Of a DNA stretch of 52,408 nt, positions 7,247 through 14,748 are shown piece by piece. Source of the DNA: a virus; the IMG/VR virus record IMGVR_UViG_3300034101_004850, positions 1 through 52,408 of that record. The stretch is one strand, 5' to 3'. The first letter of the stretch is position 1, and every line of letters begins with the position of its first letter. Made by a program: the position numbers and the translations under genes. The notes under the pieces are model-generated. The model made no database searches, was not told where the DNA came from, and worked only from the letters and a program-made list of their open reading frames with translations.

Positions 7247-7319
7247 TGTCCCCAGATGGTTTCGAACCATCGACCCGCAGATTAAAAGTCTGCTGCTCTA
7301 CCAGCTGAGCTATAGGAAC
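7247..7319 (-). tRNA. tRNA-Lys (anticodon TTT)
   Basis: A full cloverleaf can be folded: acceptor GTTCCTA with TGGGGAC (including G-T wobble pairs), D-arm starting GCTC, anticodon loop CTTTTAA, and T-arm GATGG-TTCGAAA-CCATC. The discriminator is A and the CCA end is not encoded. It should read AAA and AAG codons, AAA being very common in these AT-rich genes. Confidence 0.95.
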
Positions 7320-7320
7320 G

Positions 7321-7392
7321 TACCCCTGGCTGGGATCGAACCAGCGACCTACAGATTAGAAGTCTGTTGCTCTTCCGCTGAGCTACAAAGGT
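7321..7392 (-). tRNA. tRNA-Arg (anticodon TCT)
   Basis: The acceptor arms ACCTTTG and CAGGGGT pair with two G-T wobbles. The anticodon loop is CTTCTAA and the T-arm is GCTGG-TTCGATC-CCAGC. CCA is not encoded. It reads AGA and AGG, which AT-rich phage genes use often and higher-GC hosts usually use rarely. Confidence 0.95.
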
Positions 7393-7393
7393 G

Positions 7394-7467
7394 TGTGCCA
7401 GGTAGGACTTGAACCTACGATTACCGAATTATGAGTTCGGGGCTTTAACCAACTAAGCTACTGGCAC
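7394..7467 (-). tRNA. tRNA-Met (anticodon CAT)
   Basis: The acceptor stem GTGCCAG/CTGGCAC is fully paired, the anticodon loop is CTCATAA, and the T-arm is GTAGG-TTCAAGT-CCTAC. The anticodon stem CCGAA/TTCGG lacks the three G-C pairs of initiator tRNA, and the first acceptor pair is matched, so it is an elongator type. A CAT anticodon could also be tRNA-Ile2 if the C is modified to lysidine; the sequence alone does not decide. Its 5' 23 nt overlap the end of the carbamoyltransferase gene. Confidence 0.9.
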
Positions 7468-8887
7468 TAGTTAGTATATTATATCCGTAATGTGCCTGCC
7501 AGTCAATAGCATCTTGATGATCATTTAAAAGAGGTTGACCCTTAATGTTTAAACTAGTGTTTAATAAAATAGGAACTCCAGTCTGTAAATAAAACTTATT
7601 AAGAACTTTATATAGTCCAGGGTGTTGTTCTTTAGTAACTGTTTGCACCCTTGATGTTCCATCCTCGTGCACAACAGATGGTATTTTTTCTGGCTGTAGA
7701 CATTTAACTGTATATTGCATATAAGGACTTTCAAAATTCATATCGAACCATTTAGAAGCATGCTCTGCCATGACTACTGGTGCAAATGGTCTGAACTGTT
7801 CCCTTTGCTTTATTGAATTAACTTTATCTTTTATGTTAGGGTCTCTAGGATCTGCTAAAATAGATCTATTGCCTAATGCTCTTGGGCCGTACTCAGCTCT
7901 TCCTGAAGCAACTGCGACTATACCATCTTTTAAAATACCCTTTACAATATCATCAATTGGATATGTTCCACCCATATCATGGCCAAGGTAAGGTGTTTTC
8001 CAATTTATATGCTTTCCGTACAGTGCTGCTGCTGCTCCTAAAGAGCTGCCAGCATCTCCTGGGTTTGGCATAATCCAAACTGAATCAAAAATATCCCACA
8101 GAGCGGTGTTTGCTGATGAGTTAAGTGCACACCCACCCATAAATACTAGGTTACTTTTCCCAGTTAATTCTTTAGCCATTTTCATAAACTCTAACAGTCT
8201 TTTTTGATATACATACTGTACGGCTGCCGCTATATCAAATCTGTCTTGTTCTGTAATTGCTTCATTCCAATCAACAATCCCTTTATGTAAATTGTATTTT
8301 TGCATGTCATGTCTAAGAAAATAGTTAGATACTTTTGGAGCATATCTTTCTGCATTTCCATAAGCAGCCATTCCCATCATTATGTATTCTTCTTGATTTG
8401 GCATAAGGCCAATAAGTTTCGTAAATGCAGAGTAGAATAGGCCGAAGCTTGTGGGGTAATTTTTCTTGTACTTTAGACTAATACTTTCTCCTTCTCCAAC
8501 CCAAATTGTTGAAGTGTTATACTCCCCTATTGCATCTAAAACAACTATGCATGCGTCATTAAACTTGCTTGTATAGTACCCAGCTGCTGCATGAGAATAA
8601 TGATGTTTAAAGTAGTGAACTGGAACATCAATAGGAAATGTAGGCTTCCAGTCTGACTTCCCACCCCTTAAAATAATTCTAGATCTTTTTAGCATAGGCT
8701 TTTCGTAATAGGCAATTGCATCTGGTGTGCCATAATTTAAAGCGTCTAGTATAATTTCTTTGTTATTGTACCAATCATTTTTTTTCTTACTGTATCTTTC
8801 TGCATGCCCCGCAAACAAGATTTCTCCATCTTTTATAAGGGACACTGAAGCATCATGGGATGTTTCGTTTATACCAAGGATGATCAT
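7445..8887 (-). CDS. NodU/TobZ-family O-carbamoyltransferase
   Basis: The 480-aa protein follows the whole length of NodU/CmcH/TobZ carbamoyltransferases. These enzymes make carbamoyl-adenylate from carbamoyl phosphate and ATP and transfer the carbamoyl group to a hydroxyl. Visible signatures are LGINETSHDASVSL at the start, HHYSHAAAGYYTS near residue 93, MGGCALN, GRAEYGPRALGNRSILADPR and QFRPFAPVV. In antibiotics and Nod factors the acceptor is a sugar; here it could be a glycan or a modified DNA base. The gene lies between a 2OG oxygenase and the tRNAs, and its last seven sense codons and stop are read from tRNA-Met DNA. No clear ribosome site precedes the ATG. Confidence 0.9.
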   Translation of the reverse strand: MIILGINETSHDASVSLIKDGEILFAGHAERYSKKKNDWYNNKEIILDALNYGTPDAIAYYEKPMLKRSRIILRGGKSDWKPTFPIDVPVHYFKHHYSHAAAGYYTSKFNDACIVVLDAIGEYNTSTIWVGEGESISLKYKKNYPTSFGLFYSAFTKLIGLMPNQEEYIMMGMAAYGNAERYAPKVSNYFLRHDMQKYNLHKGIVDWNEAITEQDRFDIAAAVQYVYQKRLLEFMKMAKELTGKSNLVFMGGCALNSSANTALWDIFDSVWIMPNPGDAGSSLGAAAALYGKHINWKTPYLGHDMGGTYPIDDIVKGILKDGIVAVASGRAEYGPRALGNRSILADPRDPNIKDKVNSIKQREQFRPFAPVVMAEHASKWFDMNFESPYMQYTVKCLQPEKIPSVVHEDGTSRVQTVTKEQHPGLYKVLNKFYLQTGVPILLNTSLNIKGQPLLNDHQDAIDWQAHYGYNILTSASSLVG

Positions 8888-8978
8888 TAGTAAGTAAACC
8901 TATCCTTATTCCCCTTTTTTAAGATTAATCTTTTTAGTTTGCTATATTTATATTTTATTAAAAACAATAAATATTTCA

Positions 8979-9659
8979 TCACTGATCTTCTCCATTAATT
9001 TTGTTCTTTCCTTTTTCCCATCCATCAATTTTGCGGGCATTGATAAAGGATAGGCCATACTTTGCAGTATCTGCTGAATTTTCTTCTTGCCATCCAGTAA
9101 TATGGGCCCACTTTCTATTTATTCCATCGAGCTGTTCTTTTGTTGCTACGTTTAAAGCCTTATCATCTTCATTTATGTAGTGAAAAAATGCCATCTTAAG
9201 GAACTGGCCTTCCTCGAACTTTGTTTCCATTCTCCAGTGATCTTGATCTCTAACATTAACTGTTAGTGCGCTATTGTCTTCAAGAGAGTAAGGTACACCC
9301 TCTACGTAAACATCCCAGTTTACATTAGATTCTATTTGGCAAAGAAGGCTTGCGGTAAATGGGGCTTGGTCTTTATGCGGACCAAGCTTGGGTTCTCCAT
9401 ATTCGTTGTTGTATTCAACAAAGCTGTAGTACCAGAACTTAAACTCTTTGCCGTCATGGTTTAAAAGCTCTTTAGCTATCTTTTCCGCTTTTGCAAGTAA
9501 AGATTCTGGAAGAAGATGTAGGCTATTTCTATCATAATCTAATCTAGTTCTTCCTAAAAAGTCTTGAATTTCTTTAGTATCATCTCTTTTTTCATTAGCC
9601 AACAGGATATCCTGTATTTCTTCTTTTGAAAAAACATTATAAATTATTCTATTTTCCAT
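8979..9659 (-). CDS. 2OG-Fe(II) oxygenase-like protein 2
   Basis: The 226-aa protein has the core of an iron/2-oxoglutarate dioxygenase: H95-x-D97 in GPHKDQAPF, a strand-rich segment (NWDVYVEGVPYSLEDNSALTV-type), then H141 with an Arg two residues later in DQDHWRM, and a strand LKMAFFHYIN. The Arg position differs from the other three oxygenases in this window, so it belongs to another subgroup and catalytic status is less certain. It overlaps the preceding Cys-containing gene by 11 nt. The next gene downstream is the carbamoyltransferase, which could act on a hydroxyl made by this enzyme; that link is inference. Confidence 0.55.
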   Translation of the reverse strand: MENRIIYNVFSKEEIQDILLANEKRDDTKEIQDFLGRTRLDYDRNSLHLLPESLLAKAEKIAKELLNHDGKEFKFWYYSFVEYNNEYGEPKLGPHKDQAPFTASLLCQIESNVNWDVYVEGVPYSLEDNSALTVNVRDQDHWRMETKFEEGQFLKMAFFHYINEDDKALNVATKEQLDGINRKWAHITGWQEENSADTAKYGLSFINARKIDGWEKGKNKINGEDQ

Positions 9660-9894
9660 TTTCTACCCCGCTTATTGATTTCTCTACTATTTTCTGAGTA
9701 TACTCAGAAAAATGCTTTCTTATTGAGCCAGTAGGCCTTGACCCAATAGACTCCCATATTCTTTTATACTCTAAAACATTTGCAAATGTAGTGGGGCATA
9801 AAGATATTCCTTCATACTCTCTTAACAAGGTAGGTAAGGGTACATGCTTCGTGCAACACAGACATTGTCTTGCTTGTTCTTGATAGTTTATCAT
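9649..9894 (-). CDS. Small Cys-containing hypothetical protein, 81 aa
   Basis: The product has CLCC at residues 11-14 and one more Cys at 33, with His17, so a small metal site is possible but incomplete. The rest is basic and helical (SIRKHFSEYTQKIVEKSISG). I do not recognise a family. The gene starts in an ATGA-type overlap with the stop of the terminase gene and overlaps the oxygenase gene by 11 nt, placing it at the seam between the packaging and accessory blocks. Confidence 0.5.
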   Translation of the reverse strand: MINYQEQARQCLCCTKHVPLPTLLREYEGISLCPTTFANVLEYKRIWESIGSRPTGSIRKHFSEYTQKIVEKSISGVENGK

Positions 9895-11681
9895 ACTATT
9901 TCCATTCCACTCAAGGCATCAGAAAGGTCTCTTGGCATTGCCGAAGGAGCTTTTATCAAATTGGTGCTTTCTTTTACCAAGCTTTCTCGGTATTGTTTTT
10001 TTACTGAGCCGTAATCGTGAACCTCTATATCTCCAAATGCAGCTCTGGTTAAGCTAATTGCATTATATATTGATCCGCAAACTGCGTCAGCTAAATCTTT
10101 AGAACCTTTTCTTGGGTGGTCAACCTTGTCACGCATAATTCTTAACTCTAACAATTCGTCAATGAGAAGCGGTATGTGTGGTCCATTTAATCTTTCTTCT
10201 AAAACCACCATGGCCATGTCATCATAATGCTTTTTTGCCACAGATAAAGTTTCTGTATTTATTCCATACTGCTTTAGTTGTTGCATCATATCGTGAGAGT
10301 TCCATCTGTCAAATGTACATATTCTAATATTAAACCCCCTAGACCTTAATGATAATATATAGTCTCTTACCTCTGCAAAGTCTACTGACTTATCTGAAGT
10401 TGGGGTCCAATACATTACAGCATCCACTTTAACAATTGGAGCTGGCTGAGAATAACTATCTGTAACTTTTACACTAACAAACTTTTCAATGTGGGCCATT
10501 GATACTGCACAATGGTCGTGCTTTTGCGCCAAGTCAACGTGGATAAAATATTCCTTGTCTTCTTCTGGCTGGAACCATTCTTCAAATCTTCCAAATCCAT
10601 CTACAGCTATTGAAAGATCATTGAATGCCATCTCAACCTTTTCACGAGATTTAAAAAATGCATCAATTGCTTCTGGTGGCATGCAAGCAAATCTTCCTAG
10701 TGCGTCTGTAACATCTCTATAGAAGGCAATTTTAAAATCTTCAATGCCTCTTGTTGGATTTACATCCCAAGTTGGCCTACGTATTGCGTACACTCTTGGA
10801 TACTTATAAGAAATAATTTGATCTTCATCCCAAAATATGTCAAACTCATTTCCAACCGTATTATCTGGCAGGTCTGGGTCTAACTTAAATCTATGTGACC
10901 TCGATATAACTTCTTTTTCTGAAATAATATCTTCGTATCTTTGTTGAATATAGTCATTTTTAAATCTTGGAAAAGAAAGAAGAATTACCTTTCCATAATC
11001 TGGAAAACGAGAGTCAACAGATGCCCTGTACATATCATAAATTCCGCTAGCAGTTTTTGCTTGATCATGACCACTTGTGCTATCTAGTGCAAAGCCAGAA
11101 ATTTCATCTAGAACTGCTACTAAAACGTTGTATCCTTCAAATGCTTCTCTTTCTGAATGTCCAGAATAAACAGTAACATTCTTATCAAATTTTATTTCTG
11201 AAGCTTTTTCAAAGTACTTTCCTATAAACCATGGCGAATGTGTTACCCTATTCTTAAATCCTTTAAAAAATACGTTGTTTGCCTGCTGAGCGTTAATAGC
11301 AATATTAATAATATCAATTGAATCACCTGGAGGTTTGCCATAATATGATGCTGGGTCTTTAAGACATAATAGTAAATATACTATATAGGCAACAGATATA
11401 GTAGAGCAGTAGTCTTTACCGCTTCCTTTTCCTAGTTGAGCTACAACTTCATTACATGTTTGTCTATATCTAAGAGATCCTTCTTTTTCGCCAAACAGCT
11501 TTATCAGTGTTGACTCTTTATAAATCTGAGATGATTTTTCAATAAGAGTATACTGATGGTCTGATAAGTCTGGAAGACCAAGATAATTTTTATCAGTTAC
11601 AAATGTTTTTAAGTCGACAGGTCTCTCGTCAAACTCTTCACCGTCGAGTATGTCAATAAGGTCATCAAAGTTAAATTCCAC
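9891..11681 (-). CDS. terL: Terminase large subunit
   Basis: The 596-aa protein is the packaging motor and headful or end-cutting nuclease. Its ATPase domain has a variant P-loop GKGSGKD at 84-90 and Walker B VAVLDEIS with D192 and E193. The RNase H-like nuclease domain shows three acidic residues: D383 in FIHVDLAQK, D458 in CTFDRWN, and D529 or D532 in KDLADAV. The order and length fit TerL. The Lys-Ser-Thr part of the usual P-loop is replaced by KD, a known variation in terminases. It overlaps the small-subunit candidate by 11 nt. Confidence 0.93.
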   Translation of the reverse strand: MEFNFDDLIDILDGEEFDERPVDLKTFVTDKNYLGLPDLSDHQYTLIEKSSQIYKESTLIKLFGEKEGSLRYRQTCNEVVAQLGKGSGKDYCSTISVAYIVYLLLCLKDPASYYGKPPGDSIDIINIAINAQQANNVFFKGFKNRVTHSPWFIGKYFEKASEIKFDKNVTVYSGHSEREAFEGYNVLVAVLDEISGFALDSTSGHDQAKTASGIYDMYRASVDSRFPDYGKVILLSFPRFKNDYIQQRYEDIISEKEVISRSHRFKLDPDLPDNTVGNEFDIFWDEDQIISYKYPRVYAIRRPTWDVNPTRGIEDFKIAFYRDVTDALGRFACMPPEAIDAFFKSREKVEMAFNDLSIAVDGFGRFEEWFQPEEDKEYFIHVDLAQKHDHCAVSMAHIEKFVSVKVTDSYSQPAPIVKVDAVMYWTPTSDKSVDFAEVRDYILSLRSRGFNIRICTFDRWNSHDMMQQLKQYGINTETLSVAKKHYDDMAMVVLEERLNGPHIPLLIDELLELRIMRDKVDHPRKGSKDLADAVCGSIYNAISLTRAAFGDIEVHDYGSVKKQYRESLVKESTNLIKAPSAMPRDLSDALSGMEIV

Positions 11682-12207
11682 TTACTTCCTCGATAATCTC
11701 TATTGGTTCAACAATTCCAGTAATCTGTGATAATCTTTTAGCTACTTCCATTTTACATTTTGGGCATGTTGCGGTAACTTCTTTTAGTATTTTAACTAAG
11801 ACTTCTTGTTTTCTTTCCGCCTCTGCTATCTGTCCAGCCAGCTCTGCATTATCCAACAAGCCAACCTCTTGAAGCATTCCTATTCTTTTGCCCTCTATAT
11901 CAGCAATCAGCTTGAGGGCTCCAGATTTAACGCTTAGCTGTCCAGCCTGATCAGCATCTTCAACTGTTTTCCATGCTTCTTTAATTAGCATAGCATAGTG
12001 TTGATCAGCTCCAGAGATAGCCTCTTTAGCACGTTCACGGGCCGATGTATCGTTGCGGACAACGTTCTTCCACTCATCTATCAGGCCAACCACTTCTGCC
12101 CTCTTAAACCCTGTAAGGGTAGCAATCTGGGTAGGGTTGTTTCCCCTAAGCAGTTCTTCAACTACTTTATTCATGCGATCAAAATGATCAGCTAGTTCAA
12201 TTTCCAT
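11671..12207 (-). CDS. terS: Probable terminase small subunit
   Basis: The 178-aa protein starts with a helix-turn-helix (RGNNPTQIATLTGFKRAEVVG, about residues 20-40), followed by long Ala/Glu-rich helices suited to oligomerisation and a CPKC pair near 146. An N-terminal HTH plus helical core directly before TerL is the small-subunit layout. It would bind packaging DNA and regulate TerL. The ATG has no Shine-Dalgarno sequence; a TATAAT box lies 8 nt upstream, so the message is probably leaderless. Family identity rests mainly on position and architecture. Confidence 0.6.
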   Translation of the reverse strand: MEIELADHFDRMNKVVEELLRGNNPTQIATLTGFKRAEVVGLIDEWKNVVRNDTSARERAKEAISGADQHYAMLIKEAWKTVEDADQAGQLSVKSGALKLIADIEGKRIGMLQEVGLLDNAELAGQIAEAERKQEVLVKILKEVTATCPKCKMEVAKRLSQITGIVEPIEIIEEVSGI

Positions 12208-12215
12208 ATGACTTT

Positions 12216-12244
12216 ATTATACTTCTAGTCGACTGAAATAGCAA
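12216..12244 (-). promoter_or_regulatory. Promoter for the terminase genes, leaderless type
   Basis: The minus strand reads TTGCTA (12239-12244), a 17-nt spacer and TATAAT (12216-12221), then 8 nt to the ATG at 12207. The predicted start falls within two bases of the ATG. The -35 box lies inside the last codons of the upstream DUF1599-like gene. Confidence 0.6.
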
Positions 12245-12566
12245 ATTCCTTAGCAACCTTTAATAAGATCAAGTAACCAATTAGGTCATCAATATCATTA
12301 TCGCCTGGATATTCTTCACCTTTAATTAGTCTATTTAATTTATCATCAATTCTGACATATAGCTGCTCTTTTGGACCCGCCTTTGAAAATATACGAACTG
12401 GGTCTAGTGCAGAGTTTCCATATGAAATGTTTTTCTTTATAAGCATATGAGCAATATCAAGGCATGTAGATAGAATTTCTTTACCAGCCTCTGTCCCTAC
12501 TGTAAGCAGATAAAGGTCGTCATATTTAAATACTTTTGAATCTTCAAAAACTGGTGTTGGACTCAT
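12225..12566 (-). CDS. DUF1599-like (nucleotide modification associated) protein
   Basis: The 113-aa protein has KKNISYGNSALDPVRIFSK, LYVRIDDKLNRLIKG and DDLIGYLILLKVA, which together match DUF1599/Nmad1 proteins as I know them. That family is MazG-like and is often found near phage nucleotide-modification genes. A role in nucleotide hydrolysis or supply of modified precursors is possible. It starts in an ATGA overlap with the small HTH gene and is the last gene of the replication block before the terminase promoter. Confidence 0.6.
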   Translation of the reverse strand: MSPTPVFEDSKVFKYDDLYLLTVGTEAGKEILSTCLDIAHMLIKKNISYGNSALDPVRIFSKAGPKEQLYVRIDDKLNRLIKGEEYPGDNDIDDLIGYLILLKVAKEFAISVD

Positions 12567-12703
12567 TTTATTAATCCCTTTTCTTTTAAAGCTCTATATA
12601 TGGTCATAACAGTTACGCCACATTCTTGTGCTATATTTTCCATAGTTTTCTTCTGAACAACATACCTTCTGTACAGCCACTCTTTATTCTTATAGGGCTT
12701 CAT
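12563..12703 (-). CDS. 46-aa helix-turn-helix protein
   Basis: A 47-codon frame links the RuvC-like gene and the DUF1599-like gene with ATGA overlaps at both ends (12700-12703 and 12563-12566), which strongly supports it as a real gene. The product is basic at the N-terminus and has MENIAQECGVTVMTIYRALK, a homeodomain-like HTH of the kind used in resolvases and small phage regulators. Binding of DNA is likely. Whether it regulates transcription or assists a larger protein cannot be said. Confidence 0.65.
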   Translation of the reverse strand: MKPYKNKEWLYRRYVVQKKTMENIAQECGVTVMTIYRALKEKGLIK

Positions 12704-13266
12704 CGTTTAGTTAACACCTCATTTGAATAATATGCAATTCCAAATGCATCTGCAACATCAAAGTCGTTGATGTTTAAGTTGTACATCTTGTTAAAATAAT
12801 CTACTGTTCTTTGTTTACGCATATTCCTTAGCTGGTTTTTATACCATGAGTCTGCGTATCCTGGATTCTTTACTCTTATCGCTTCTTTTTCATCTTTAGT
12901 TGGGTTCTTATTTCCAATGTGCGCTTGCCATGCACTTGGAGATATGGTAATAACTGACGCTCCAGTAGACATAAGCTCAGCGATTACAACTCCGTACACA
13001 TAAGATAATTTTATCACAGCATCAGCAGATTTGACAAGTATGGCTCCCTCTACTGATATATAATCAGACTTAAGCTCATCAAGCATTAGAGATGTTTTTA
13101 CTTTAGCATCATATATTTTTTCATATATATCGTTACCCACCAAATTAATTTTACCCCATTTAATTGGTTTATTATTTTCAATTAAGCAAAAAGCAATTGA
13201 GCTTGTTGAAGCGTCTATCCCTAGAACTCTATGGGCTTTTGTTTTAACTAGGTTAGCTAATGTCAT
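12700..13266 (-). CDS. RuvC-like Holliday junction resolvase
   Basis: The 188-aa protein has the four acidic residues of the RuvC/RNase H fold in order: D18 in VLGIDAS, E73 in ISVEGAI, D170 and D173 in FDVADAFGIAYY. It should cut branched DNA formed during replication and recombination, and may clear junctions before packaging. SAWQAHIGNK and the basic stretch RNMRKQRT fit DNA binding. It lies with a zinc-finger gene upstream (14-nt overlap) and the small HTH gene downstream. Confidence 0.85.
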   Translation of the reverse strand: MTLANLVKTKAHRVLGIDASTSSIAFCLIENNKPIKWGKINLVGNDIYEKIYDAKVKTSLMLDELKSDYISVEGAILVKSADAVIKLSYVYGVVIAELMSTGASVITISPSAWQAHIGNKNPTKDEKEAIRVKNPGYADSWYKNQLRNMRKQRTVDYFNKMYNLNINDFDVADAFGIAYYSNEVLTKR

Positions 13267-13531
13267 TAATCATACCGATAATCTTTTTCTTATTTTCCAA
13301 AGACTTATTCTTTTCACATTTAGAGCATATGTTTAAAGAGTTATACCTACTTAAAACAATATTGCATTTTGAGCATGTTCTTTTAGCCCCATTTCTTATA
13401 GCCTTTTTTTCATAATATTTTTCCATGATTTTTTTATTAGTTGCAATTCTGCAACACTCATCAGAACAATACTTTTGGTTATGGGTTTTCTGAGTAAAGT
13501 CCTTTGAGCATGATGAATTAAGGCAGATCAT
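13253..13531 (-). CDS. Double zinc-finger protein, 92 aa
   Basis: The protein has two Cys clusters. The first is CLNSSCSKDF...NQKYCSDECC (residues 3-27) and the second CSKCN...CSKCEKN (about 53-74). Between them lies a basic helix (KIMEKYYEKKAIRNG). The first cluster, with its QKYC part, resembles zinc fingers found at the start of some HNH-type and zinc-ribbon phage proteins, but no HNH residues are seen. A nucleic-acid binding accessory role is likely. It overlaps the nuclease gene by 4 nt and the RuvC-like gene by 14 nt. Confidence 0.6.
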   Translation of the reverse strand: MICLNSSCSKDFTQKTHNQKYCSDECCRIATNKKIMEKYYEKKAIRNGAKRTCSKCNIVLSRYNSLNICSKCEKNKSLENKKKIIGMINDIS

Positions 13532-14319
13532 ATAACTGGAACCTGAAATCTTTCAATTTGAACTGTCCCAACTGGAGTTTCTTTTGAGTAGCACTCTTTT
13601 TTAATTGGACAATATGTGCAGGGCATCTTAGATTTTGTTGCTCCATCTGGTCTCATGGGAAGATTGCCATCTTTAAAGTTATCCCAAACCTCTTGCATCC
13701 AAATAAATGTGTCCTCGATTATTTTTGTATTTTTTTCATTCATAGAAACTGGAATAACCAATATCTCCTGAGTGTTTTTATTTTCATACAAAAAGAATCC
13801 TTCTTTAGCATTCTTTAGCTTCATGTATGTTAGTAGCTGCAACATGTGGTTTGGGGAAGACTTCATTTCGGATTGTCTTGTATCCCAGACTTCTTGCTTA
13901 GCCGTTTTAATTTCACCAATAACCGTCTCACCATCATACTCCATGATAAGATCAATGAAACCTCTGATTGGCGGATACTCGTTTACAATTTCTTCTTCTT
14001 CAGCTCTCCATTGAGGCATTGTCTTAATTAAATTTTGAAGCCTTTCATGAGCTTGTGTCCCTTGAGCCATGTTGGCAACAGCGATGGCATCATTGTTATC
14101 TATAAACATTGCTCCTGAAAAAGCCATGTACCAATATCTTGGGCATGTACCATGGCCATAGCCCAAAGAGCTTGGGCTAAAAGATTTCTTTGTCATATCT
14201 CCATCTGCACGTTTAGTATTTCTGTATGACTCATCAAGCAATTCGGCAAAAAGATCTGGGTCAAAATGCTTCATGGTGTGCTTTTTAAACTTAAGGTTTC
14301 TAACTATATCTCTACCCAT
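13528..14319 (-). CDS. Cas4/RecB-like PD-(D/E)XK exonuclease
   Basis: The 263-aa protein combines a PD-(D/E)XK nuclease core with an iron-sulfur cluster pattern. The core residues are H91, D123 in RGFIDLI, E136-x-K138 in GEIKTAK and Q161 in MLQLLTYMK. The cluster cysteines would be C59 in GTCPRYW and C234, C237 and C243 in PCTYCPIKKEC. This is the Cas4/AddB-type layout. It is not next to a CRISPR array, and phage copies are usually recombination exonucleases. It lies among RuvC-like, SSB and RecA genes. Confidence 0.88.
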   Translation of the reverse strand: MGRDIVRNLKFKKHTMKHFDPDLFAELLDESYRNTKRADGDMTKKSFSPSSLGYGHGTCPRYWYMAFSGAMFIDNNDAIAVANMAQGTQAHERLQNLIKTMPQWRAEEEEIVNEYPPIRGFIDLIMEYDGETVIGEIKTAKQEVWDTRQSEMKSSPNHMLQLLTYMKLKNAKEGFFLYENKNTQEILVIPVSMNEKNTKIIEDTFIWMQEVWDNFKDGNLPMRPDGATKSKMPCTYCPIKKECYSKETPVGTVQIERFQVPVI

Positions 14320-14657
14320 TACGAATTATACCTAACGACATACTTAAGTGCATCTACAAGTTTGTCTATGGACTCCTTCACTGAATAATAAACATTTTTT
14401 TTGTTATTGTTAACTGTACCAGCTTTGTCTTTTGCTATCGTTGAATAGAATGAAGACATTACGGCAAACTTTGTTGACATTGCCTGAAGCTCCATTATCA
14501 GCAAAGGGGCTTTTGCGGAAGGAACGTCTGGATTCATCAATAGCTTTACTACAATTGATAAAGCCTTATCTAAATGCTCGTCTTTCATAAACTCATGAAG
14601 ATCATTGAATTCAGTTATAGAGCTAATTAATTGAAGAGTGTTATTGTCCTCTGTCAT
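14319..14657 (-). CDS. Hypothetical helical protein, 112 aa
   Basis: The product is almost entirely helical by composition (for example LDKALSIVVKLLMNPDVP and SVKESIDKLVDALKYVVRY), with no Cys and no enzyme motif. I cannot name a family. It touches the nuclease gene at its stop and overlaps a small membrane gene by 17 nt. The start has AAGAGGATTAAGA upstream, a good ribosome site. A role with the recombination genes around it is possible. Confidence 0.55.
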   Translation of the reverse strand: MTEDNNTLQLISSITEFNDLHEFMKDEHLDKALSIVVKLLMNPDVPSAKAPLLIMELQAMSTKFAVMSSFYSTIAKDKAGTVNNNKKNVYYSVKESIDKLVDALKYVVRYNS

Positions 14658-14748
14658 TCTTAATCCTCTTATCCCATTTATCTATAAACAATCCCATTGC
14701 GTAGCCAAATAGGAATCCAATTGCAATCCCAAATAAAAAAGATAGCAT
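14641..14748 (-). CDS. 35-aa single-pass membrane protein
   Basis: The frame starts at an ATG that shares one base with the ssb stop codon (TAATG). It encodes MLSFLFGIAIGFLFGYAMGL, a Gly-zipper-like transmembrane helix, then FIDKWDKRIKNDRGQ, a basic tail. It overlaps the next gene by 17 nt. It could anchor a replication complex to the membrane or be a holin-like peptide. No family is recognised, and the evidence is the coupling and the clear membrane segment. Confidence 0.5.
   Translation of the reverse strand: MLSFLFGIAIGFLFGYAMGLFIDKWDKRIKNDRGQ

Noticed and set aside
7445-7470. Frameshift or truncation of the carbamoyltransferase at the tRNA
   Set aside because: The protein reaches normal family length and keeps its C-terminal motifs, so the overlap is an intact arrangement.
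8921-8932. Palindrome AAGATTAATCTT before the carbamoyltransferase gene
   Set aside because: Short and AT-rich in an AT-rich gap, without a clear promoter; likely by chance.
13528-14319. Cas4-like gene as a sign of CRISPR
   Set aside because: No direct-repeat array with spacers and no other cas gene is visible. The gene sits with SSB, RuvC-like and RecA, which fits recombination.
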